A stretch of 11,149 nt of DNA from assembly GCA_902826385.1 (NCBI GenBank), contig CADEEU010000070.1:1-11149 (forward strand), read 5' to 3'. Within the stretch, counting starts at the first letter, position 1. Every line of letters begins with the position of its first letter. Origin of the DNA: an uncultured Acidobacteriota bacterium (GTDB lineage Bacteria; Acidobacteriota; Blastocatellia; Pyrinomonadales; Pyrinomonadaceae). The notes beneath the pieces are model-generated. The model had not been told where the DNA came from. It ran no database searches and worked only from the letters and a program-made list of their open reading frames with translations. The position numbers and the translations under genes are program-made. Of this stretch, positions 1-5,524 are shown piece after piece.

Positions 1-1184
1 AGGAAACCACCGGTGTTAATTCCATCGCCTACCTGCGTGTTGTTCGAGCGATAACTGGAAACAGCAGACGCGAGTGTTGAAACAGCTAGCGGATTAATTC
101 CGACAGCTGAATAAATCATATTTAACTCGGCAAGTCCGATCGAACAATTGCCCGCAACGCAGCTTGGTCCCGTGCCCTGAAAACGCAGGGTTCCGGCTCC
201 AAGGTGAGGCAAAGGCACTACGCGGTTAGTGGATTCTTCAAGTTTCTGATCCTGTCCCTCATAGGAGTAGAAAAAGAAAAGCTTGTCCCTTAAGATCGGG
301 CCGCCAATGGTGCCACCGAAAACATTTCGATCCAGCGAAGGTCTGGGTTGTCCCGCCAGATTGTTGAAAAATGTATTGGCCGAGCCAGTTGTGGGCCGCT
401 TAAAAAAGAACACCGATCCTTTGAAATCATTCGTTCCGCTCTTGGTTACTAGTGAGATTTGTGCACCTGAGGAGCGGCCTTGGTTTGCATTGGCACCGAG
501 GGTGGTGATTCGAAACTCTTCGACCGATTCAGTCGTGGAACGAAGGGCCGAACCTTGCTCGATGTCGCCGCCCCCGGATCGCCCTCCTGTCTGTTGATCA
601 TTTATATCAACTCCGTCCAGAGTTATGTTTGCCTGGTCGCTTCGACCGCCGGCAACGTAACCGTCGCGTGTGACGCCTGGTTGTAGCGCGAGAAGATTGT
701 TAATGTTCCGGAGGTCAGTTGGAAGTTCAATGATTTGCTGCGGAACGAAGTTGTTTCCGATACTCGCGTCTTGGGTGTTTACTACGGATTCAATAGTGTT
801 AGACGTTACATTTACAATTGCCGTCACTTCTCCCGGTTCCAGTGCGAGATTCACGGATATTGGCAGGTTAACAAGAGCCTGAACATTCGTGTTTACAAGC
901 TTTTTAAAGTTAGCCGCCTCAACCTCTAGTGTGTAAGTAGCAGGAGTTATACCCGGAAAGTTGAATTTTCCGTCATCGGTAGTTACCACCGTACGATTAA
1001 AGCCGGTCGCCGGATTCAAGATTTTTATGTTTGCCCCCGCAACGGCTCCACCGTTTTGATCGACAACCGTTCCACTGACTCCGCTTGTACCTGCTTGGCC
1101 AAACGCATGGTTTGAGACGCTTACCGTCAAGACGACGGCCGCCAGAAGCGTTAGAACCTTTGTTCCCAAATTGCTAAATTTCAT
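1..1184 (-). CDS. TonB-dependent receptor with N-terminal carboxypeptidase-regulatory-like domain (Oar-like), partial
   Basis: This is an outer-membrane beta-barrel receptor, presumably for TonB-energised uptake of an unknown substrate. The start is an ATG at 1184-1182, preceded by GGAGG at 1193-1189; the frame stays open to the left edge, giving about 394 N-terminal residues. Residues 1-30 form a signal peptide: a basic start, a hydrophobic stretch LLAAVVLTVSVS and a likely cleavage near AFG-Q. Residues 35-115 match the CarboxypepD_reg/Ig-like fold (SGTVVDQNGGAVAGANI, then DGKFNFPGITPATYTLEV). Residues about 125-250 match the TonB plug (LQPGV, GGRSDQANITLDGVDIN, the VEEFRITT region, SGAQISLVTKSGTNDFKG). 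The barrel begins after that, with GGTIGGPILRDKLFFFYSYEG. Family members are usually around 1,000 residues, so most of the barrel lies outside the window. The substrate cannot be told. It is unrelated in function to the plus-strand chemosensory genes as far as can be seen. Confidence 0.93.
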   Translation of the reverse strand, partial: MKFSNLGTKVLTLLAAVVLTVSVSNHAFGQAGTSGVSGTVVDQNGGAVAGANIKILNPATGFNRTVVTTDDGKFNFPGITPATYTLEVEAANFKKLVNTNVQALVNLPISVNLALEPGEVTAIVNVTSNTIESVVNTQDASIGNNFVPQQIIELPTDLRNINNLLALQPGVTRDGYVAGGRSDQANITLDGVDINDQQTGGRSGGGDIEQGSALRSTTESVEEFRITTLGANANQGRSSGAQISLVTKSGTNDFKGSVFFFKRPTTGSANTFFNNLAGQPRPSLDRNVFGGTIGGPILRDKLFFFYSYEGQDQKLEESTNRVVPLPHLGAGTLRFQGTGPSCVAGNCSIGLAELNMIYSAVGINPLAVSTLASAVSSYRSNNTQVGDGINTGGF

Positions 1185-1275
1185 AGTTCCTCCTCAAAAG
1201 TAGATGATGACAAGTGCTGGGAAAATACAAACTTATGCGTGACGCCGAAGATGATGCAGTTTTCATACCATTCAT
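1174..1275 (-). CDS. Candidate leader peptide / upstream ORF overlapping the receptor start (33 codons)
   Basis: A short frame starts with ATG at 1275-1273 and stops with TAG at 1176-1174, inside the first codons of the receptor gene in another frame. It has its own Shine-Dalgarno, GGAGG at 1284-1280, four bases before the ATG. That is the same spacing and nearly the same context as the receptor start: GGAGGAACgATGAA here, GGAGGAACtATGAA there. The peptide begins MNGMKTASSSASRISLYFP and contains CHHLLLRRN. Its two adjacent AGG arginine codons are the receptor's own Shine-Dalgarno. A ribosome translating it would therefore run through and terminate on the receptor initiation region, which suggests translational coupling or control. 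It resembles no known protein. Translation is inferred only from start context and overlap; it may simply be untranslated leader. Confidence 0.3.
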   Translation of the reverse strand: MNGMKTASSSASRISLYFPSTCHHLLLRRNYEI

Positions 1276-1392
1276 CGTTCCTCCGATAAGTACAACGATT
1301 TCAATAGCTTCGCTGTCGCGCTAATGCTGAAATTGGTGAGGAAATCAAATTTTTCGAATAAAATCGATTTTTTTGGAGATGACCGAGCGGGA
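1185..1392 (-). other. Intergenic region upstream of the receptor gene
   Basis: This is a 208-bp gap between two codirectional minus-strand genes. It holds the 33-codon upstream frame and the two Shine-Dalgarno sequences described separately. Its distal half (about 1340-1380) is AT-rich and contains a 12-bp perfect palindrome, AAAATCGATTTT, at 1360-1371. The palindrome could be a regulator site or chance. The best sigma-70-like match (TTGATT at 1348-1343, 16-bp spacer, CATTAG at 1326-1321) is poor, so no promoter is called. There is no GC-rich hairpin followed by a T-run, so termination of the upstream oxidoreductase gene is not evident. Confidence 0.5.
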
Positions 1393-2346
1393 TTATACAA
1401 GTTTTTCTTCTATTAACATAGTACACGTCTTCGCTGCCTCTGCTCCTCCGCCTACCGCGGTTGAAATCGTCGGACTAGCGGGATTCGCCATGTCGCCGAT
1501 GGCGTAGGTGTTGGGGATGGTGGTTTGGGTTAGGTGGTTAACGGTTACGTAGCCGTTTTCGTCTAGTTCGGCTTTGTTTTTGAGGAGTTCGCTGTTTGGT
1601 TCGACGCCGATTCTTATTAGGACGATGTCGACCGGTAATTGCTTTGTTGTGCCGAGGTTATCTTTGAGATTGATTGACGAAACTGATTCGTTTCCTTCGA
1701 TTGCGACTGCCGCTGTTTCCGGGACAAATTCGATCCTGGAATTGGCTTTGGCTTGATCGACAAAGGCTTTTCGGGCTGTTGGGGCGTCGCGCCTGTAGAT
1801 GACGAAGACCTTTTTGGCGGATTCCGCCAGGATCAGGGCGTTTTCAAGTGCTGCATCTCCACCGCCTATGATAGCGACAATTTTGTCGCGGGCTAGTTTG
1901 TGGTCGCGAGTACCTGATCTGATAACTCCTTTTCCAACAAAGCTTTCTTCTCCCGGTATGCCCAGTTTTCTGCGCCGGACGCCGGTGGCGAAGATAAAGT
2001 AACGAGCGGAGAAACGGTTTCCTGCTTTGTCCGTTATTGTTCCAGCCTCCGGATCAAAATCGACTATTTCCGTAGACAGTATCGGCATCGCCCCAAACCG
2101 TTCGGAGTTTGTGAGGAAACGATCACGAAGTTCACGTCCGTTGGCGACGAATAGTCCCGGATAATTCTCGATCCGGCCGTAAATGCTTAGTAGCTGGCCG
2201 CCCGCTTCGGGTTCTTTTTCGAAGATCGCGGTTCTTAGTCCGAGATCGGCACACCAAATGCCTGCGGATATGCCGGCCGGTCCCGCGCCGATTATAAGAA
2301 CGTCGAAATCGTTGGTTTTTCGGGCTTTATCGGTCATGCTGCACAT
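1393..2346 (-). CDS. FAD/NAD(P)H-dependent oxidoreductase, thioredoxin-reductase fold without the CxxC redox pair
   Basis: This complete 317-residue protein has the length and domain order of low-molecular-weight thioredoxin reductase. The FAD-binding motif GAGPAGISAG is at residues 20-29. The GGQLLSIYGRIENYPG region follows at 49-64, FATG at 119-122, and the NAD(P)H Rossmann motif GGGDAALENALILAE at 161-175. YRRD at 184-187 is in the position of the HRRD that contacts the NADPH phosphate, and the C-terminal FAD motif TYAIGD is at 280-285. Where thioredoxin reductases carry C-A-T-C-D, this protein has S144-G-T-R147-D, so both catalytic cysteines are gone and no other CxxC exists. It therefore cannot reduce thioredoxin in the usual way. 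It may pass electrons to a ferredoxin, flavodoxin or other acceptor, as TrxR-like ferredoxin-NADP reductases do. Two starts are possible, 2346 or 2337; neither has a clear ribosome-binding site. Confidence 0.9.
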   Translation of the reverse strand: MCSMTDKARKTNDFDVLIIGAGPAGISAGIWCADLGLRTAIFEKEPEAGGQLLSIYGRIENYPGLFVANGRELRDRFLTNSERFGAMPILSTEIVDFDPEAGTITDKAGNRFSARYFIFATGVRRRKLGIPGEESFVGKGVIRSGTRDHKLARDKIVAIIGGGDAALENALILAESAKKVFVIYRRDAPTARKAFVDQAKANSRIEFVPETAAVAIEGNESVSSINLKDNLGTTKQLPVDIVLIRIGVEPNSELLKNKAELDENGYVTVNHLTQTTIPNTYAIGDMANPASPTISTAVGGGAEAAKTCTMLIEEKLV

Positions 2347-2359
2347 TAAAAACTACAAG

Positions 2360-2391
2360 TTTTTGTCATCGCTCATTGCCATTTTTTGTCA
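2360..2391 (+). promoter_or_regulatory. Pair of TTTTTGTCA repeats, candidate activator-binding sites
   Basis: TTTTTGTCA occurs at 2360-2368 and 2383-2391, 23 bp apart, about two helical turns. The second copy overlaps the palindrome TTTGT-C-ACAAA (2385-2395). They lie roughly 145-176 bp upstream of the start site predicted from the sigma-54 promoter, the usual range for enhancer-binding-protein sites. The T-run followed by TGTC recalls the published PilR site of Pseudomonas pilin promoters, but that likeness is loose. They also lie 14-45 bp upstream of the oxidoreductase start and could serve that gene instead. With only two short AT-rich copies, chance is possible. Confidence 0.3.
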
Positions 2392-2509
2392 CAAATTTGG
2401 CTCCAGATGCGATTTCCAGTCGTTCGGACTGAGGCTAGATGTCTCCGCGTAACCCAATAAATACCAGTAAATTAGACGATTTAGGGTCATCAACCGCTTC
2501 GCCGGTCTG

Positions 2510-2525
2510 TGGCACCTATTTTGCT
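2510..2525 (+). promoter_or_regulatory. Sigma-54 (RpoN) -24/-12 promoter for the chemosensory operon
   Basis: The sequence TGGCAC (2510-2515), five bases, then TTGCT (2521-2525) matches the sigma-54 consensus TGGCACG-N4-TTGCW except for C in place of the G after TGGCAC. The invariant GG (2511-2512) and GC (2523-2524) are exactly 10 bp apart. Transcription would start near 2536, giving a leader of about 80 bases before the ATG at 2617. It is intergenic, correctly oriented and just upstream of the first gene of a five-gene operon. Sigma-54 promoters need an activator ATPase, so the operon would be switched on by an unseen enhancer-binding protein. Confidence 0.75.
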
Positions 2526-2616
2526 ATTTAATTATGCCGAGCGCCAGCGCTGTCCGGCCGGTCGCTCATCTCCGCTTCACTTCTTGAACCACAATTTAAG
2601 CTCACCGATCAACTCT

Positions 2617-5031
2617 ATGAGATTAGAACTCGAACAGAACCATTCGTCTCTGGCGTTCGCAGAAAATGCGATTGCCGAAAGCTCGTCTGAAAACCGTGCG
2701 GCCGAAGCCGCCGAGCACCTTCGTGAAGGCATAAAGGCGGCCCAGTCCGGCAACCGTGCCGGCGCCCGAGCCGCACTTTTACGCGCCGCCGATCTTGATC
2801 CTAAGAGCGAAAGCGCCTGGTTATGGCTGTCTTCGATCAGCGAATATCCCGAGGAGCTGCTTGTTTTCCTGACGAATGTTCTCGAGATCAACCCTCTGAA
2901 TGCCCGCGCGTTAGAATGGTCCGCGGCCACCAAGTCGCTGTTGGCAAAGAACTTTATTCAGCGCGGAATCGATGCTGCCGAAGCCGGCCAGCAGGAAACT
3001 GCCGTCCAGCATTTTAATCAGTCTCTGGAATATGACGAGCGGAATACGATGGCGTGGTTGTGGCTTGCGTCGCTTTCGGAATCGAACGAAGGCAAGCTAA
3101 CGTACCTCGAAAAAGCCCTCGAGTTTGATCCCGAGAATGAGACTGCAAAAGCAGGCTACACAGCGGCCCGCAACAGCATCCGCGAAAAACTTTTGTCCGA
3201 AGCCCGTGCCGCCGCCGTTGCCGGAAACGCGGCTGAAGCCGACGAATTGCTCGACGCTATCATTGCCGAGGAGCCCGATGCCGAAGACGCGTGGGTGCTC
3301 AGGTCGCATCTCGCCAACGGTTTCGAGGCCAAGATTGCTGCATTCAAACGAGTGCTTGAGATCAATCCGGACAATGCGACCGCCAAGTCCGGTCTGGAAT
3401 CGTTAACCTCGATCATGGACGCCGTTGCAGCGACAGCGCCTGCACCGGAGGCCGTGGTCGAAGAAATTGCGGTAGAGGAACTATCTGCTACTTCTCAGGA
3501 AGAGGAAGCACCAGCAGTTTCTGAGGAAGAGGTAAATTTTGCCGAACCGGCCGAACCACAGCTTCTTGCGGTCGAGACAGATTGGGAACCCGAAGAGCCT
3601 GCACACGATTTCGTTCCGGCCGCTGGTTTCGAAGAAAAAGCGCAGGGTTCCCCATTCGAAAGCTTTGCCGAAGATCTCGCCGATCAGTTCGATTCGCAGC
3701 CGGAAAAATTGGAAGTGTCGTCATTCGAGGACGCCGCCAACATCGTCGATACCGACGCGGAGGCCGAATTTGAAACGACCGAACAAGAGGAATTTGCTTC
3801 ACCCGAAACGACCGACGAAATCGAGGAGATAACCTACGAACTGGCGAACGCGGAATCCGCCGGAATGGATGAGATCGCCCACGTTTTCGATCAGGCACAG
3901 CAAAACGCCGAAGAATTTCACGCCGAGCCCGAAACGGCAGAAACGGACGACGAGCCGGCAATCGCGGCTCCGTCAGTCAATCCTTTCGACGGCGAAGAAT
4001 TTCAGAACTCACCCGTGGACTACGCAACCGTCGTATCGGTCGATCTTGACCCGGAAGCCGCCGCAGCCGTCAACGCTTATGACTCGACAAACGGCGCCGC
4101 CGCCGAGCCTGAGTCGACTAACACTTCCTTCTTCAACGTTCCGTTCGATACGACAATGTATCCAGGCGGCAGCATCCCGATGCCTGACGGACACTTTGAA
4201 AATGCGGCCCCGTTTACTTCGACCGGTTTTGAGACCCGCTTTTTCGGAGCCGATGACACTGCCACCGTTTCTGCTGCTGCAGCTTGCCCGTTCTGTGCCG
4301 TAGAGAACGACGTCCAGGCGATCGCTTGCCAGGGTTGCCTCTCGGTTCTGACATTGGCAGACCTTGAGATGATTCTTGCTAACAGCCACGCCGATAAAGC
4401 CCTTCTTCGTCCAGCCGTAGAAAGGATGGAGAGCGAAAAAGCCACACGCGAGTTTACCGAGGCAGAGCTGACCACGCTCGGTATCGGACATCTCAATCTG
4501 CGAAATTTCCAGTATGGTTACAGCTACCTTCAGGAAGCTTCACACAAAAATCCTAACAATGTCGTGCTTTCCGGCCAGGTAAACGCGCTTTTGATCAGGC
4601 TTGAAGAGATCAAACAGCAGGACCAGGCGCATGAGTCGATGCCGAAAGGGAAGACCATTCTTGTGGTCGACGACAGCCCGACCGTTCGTAAGCTGATCGC
4701 CGGAAAACTTGAAAAATGCGGACATGAAGTTTTTTGTTCGAGCGACGGTGTAGAGGCAATGGAAGCTCTGGAGAGCCTGAAGCCGGACCTTATTCTGCTT
4801 GATATCACAATGCCGCGAATGGACGGATATCAAGTTTGTAAGCTGATCCGCAGCAACTCCGTTACCAAAGATGTGCCTGTCGTCATGATCTCCGGAAAAG
4901 ACGGGTTCTTCGATAAAGTTCGCGGCCGCATGGCTGGAACTTCGGGCTACATAACAAAACCGTTCGGACCTGAAACTTTGATGAAAGCGGTCGAGTCTTA
5001 TCTGAAGCCGGAGACGGCCGCCGTTTCCTAA
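2617..5031 (+). CDS. TPR - acidic linker - zinc ribbon - receiver (REC) protein, PilG-like position in the chemosensory operon
   Basis: This 804-residue protein is probably the response regulator of the system. Residues 35-271 hold three tandem TPR-like units with a 79-residue period (starting near 35, 114 and 193), each with an AW-L motif and two ending in LEINP-N-A. Residues about 272-550 are a Glu/Asp/Ala/Pro-rich, probably disordered linker. A CPFC-x10-CQGC zinc ribbon (C557, C560, C571, C574) follows, then a helical stretch with one more TPR-like pair (about 610-665). Residues 679-796 form a complete receiver: acidic pair D685/D686, phospho-acceptor D729 in LLDITMP, S759, Y778 and K781 in KPF. 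There is no DNA-binding or enzymatic output domain, so signalling should be by protein contact through the TPRs or zinc ribbon. The ATG at 2617 is chosen because the 5' extension to GTG 2509 is not protein-like and overlaps the sigma-54 promoter. No strong ribosome-binding site precedes it. Confidence 0.9.
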   Translation: MRLELEQNHSSLAFAENAIAESSSENRAAEAAEHLREGIKAAQSGNRAGARAALLRAADLDPKSESAWLWLSSISEYPEELLVFLTNVLEINPLNARALEWSAATKSLLAKNFIQRGIDAAEAGQQETAVQHFNQSLEYDERNTMAWLWLASLSESNEGKLTYLEKALEFDPENETAKAGYTAARNSIREKLLSEARAAAVAGNAAEADELLDAIIAEEPDAEDAWVLRSHLANGFEAKIAAFKRVLEINPDNATAKSGLESLTSIMDAVAATAPAPEAVVEEIAVEELSATSQEEEAPAVSEEEVNFAEPAEPQLLAVETDWEPEEPAHDFVPAAGFEEKAQGSPFESFAEDLADQFDSQPEKLEVSSFEDAANIVDTDAEAEFETTEQEEFASPETTDEIEEITYELANAESAGMDEIAHVFDQAQQNAEEFHAEPETAETDDEPAIAAPSVNPFDGEEFQNSPVDYATVVSVDLDPEAAAAVNAYDSTNGAAAEPESTNTSFFNVPFDTTMYPGGSIPMPDGHFENAAPFTSTGFETRFFGADDTATVSAAAACPFCAVENDVQAIACQGCLSVLTLADLEMILANSHADKALLRPAVERMESEKATREFTEAELTTLGIGHLNLRNFQYGYSYLQEASHKNPNNVVLSGQVNALLIRLEEIKQQDQAHESMPKGKTILVVDDSPTVRKLIAGKLEKCGHEVFCSSDGVEAMEALESLKPDLILLDITMPRMDGYQVCKLIRSNSVTKDVPVVMISGKDGFFDKVRGRMAGTSGYITKPFGPETLMKAVESYLKPETAAVS

Positions 5032-5040
5032 ACCCACAAG

Positions 5041-5508
5041 ATGATCGAGCTTGAAGATTCGCCCGTTTTAGTCGAACCGGACTCGGTGCCCGTAACTGAA
5101 GCGGCGCCGGGAGAAAAATTCGTTTCCTTCGAACTTGGTGAAAAGCTTTATTGCGTTGCCGCCGCAAGCGTTCAGGAAGTCGTACATCCTGTTGCTCCGG
5201 CAGCGGTCCCGAGATCGCCGTCGTGGCTATTAGGGTTAGCTGTTTACCGCGGAGAATCAGTCGCGCTGATCGATCCCCGCGTAGTCGCTGGTGCTTACAG
5301 TCCGGCACCTGGCGGCAAAGCAAAAATAGTCGTATTTCGTTTTCTCCCAAATCACACCCAGTTCGCCCTGCCGATTGATTCTCTCCGCGAAATGATCACT
5401 GCCGACCCGGCGTCCCTTCGGGCCGGCGAGATCGTCCACGAAGGCCGCCCGGCAACCTTGATCGACCACGAACAATTATTTGCCGGCCTTGAGCAAAACC
5501 TGAGCTAG
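5041..5508 (+). CDS. cheW: CheW-family adaptor (PilI-like)
   Basis: A single-domain 155-residue CheW protein that should link the MCPs to the CheA kinase at the membrane. Residues 1-24 are an acidic extension. The CheW fold then runs from KFVSFELGEKLYCVAAASVQEVV (about 26-48) through WLLGLAVYRGESVALIDPR (62-80) to DSLREMI and the final IDHEQLF strand. R70 in VYRGE is in the position of the conserved arginine of the usual NLRG motif. The start is nine bases after the stop of the TPR-receiver gene, so the two are cotranscribed. The symbol is at family level; within a Tfp-class cluster the equivalent gene is called pilI. Confidence 0.92.
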   Translation: MIELEDSPVLVEPDSVPVTEAAPGEKFVSFELGEKLYCVAAASVQEVVHPVAPAAVPRSPSWLLGLAVYRGESVALIDPRVVAGAYSPAPGGKAKIVVFRFLPNHTQFALPIDSLREMITADPASLRAGEIVHEGRPATLIDHEQLFAGLEQNLS

Positions 5509-5524
5509 ATACCTGAGAAGTTAA

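Larger units (their letters stand above)
2347..2616. promoter_or_regulatory. Divergent intergenic regulatory region
   Basis: This 270-bp gap separates the minus-strand oxidoreductase from the plus-strand chemosensory operon and should hold promoters for both. The plus-strand signal is a sigma-54 promoter at 2510-2525. Two TTTTTGTCA repeats and a short palindrome sit close to the oxidoreductase start. I see no convincing sigma-70 promoter in either direction. A GTG at 2509 would extend the first operon gene through this region, but the added residues look non-coding and would overlap the sigma-54 promoter. Confidence 0.6.

Noticed and set aside
1321..1348. Sigma-70 promoter for the receptor (TTGATT, 16 bp, CATTAG)
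   Set aside because: Only three of six bases match in the -10 element; too weak to annotate.
1360..1371. Palindrome AAAATCGATTTT as a transcription terminator
   Set aside because: It has no loop, no GC-rich stem and no clean T-run after a hairpin; at most a protein-binding site or chance in AT-rich DNA.
1393..2346. Annotation as thioredoxin reductase trxB
   Set aside because: Both catalytic cysteines are missing, and the protein has no other CxxC.
1396..2364. 11-bp direct repeat TACAAGTTTTT at 1396-1406 and 2354-2364 flanking the oxidoreductase gene, as transfer or insertion-site duplication
   Set aside because: One copy lies within the coding end of the gene, there is no transposase or terminal inverted repeat, and an AT-rich 11-mer can recur by chance.
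2509..2616. Extension of the TPR-receiver gene to a GTG at 2509 (36 extra residues)
   Set aside because: The extra residues do not resemble the helical repeat region, there is no ribosome-binding site, and the GTG lies inside the sigma-54 promoter.
3488..4303. Several open frames of 97-157 codons on both strands over the acidic linker of the TPR-receiver gene
   Set aside because: They are Arg/Pro/Ser-rich by-products of repetitive Glu/Ala codons in the true frame, with no motifs or start signals.
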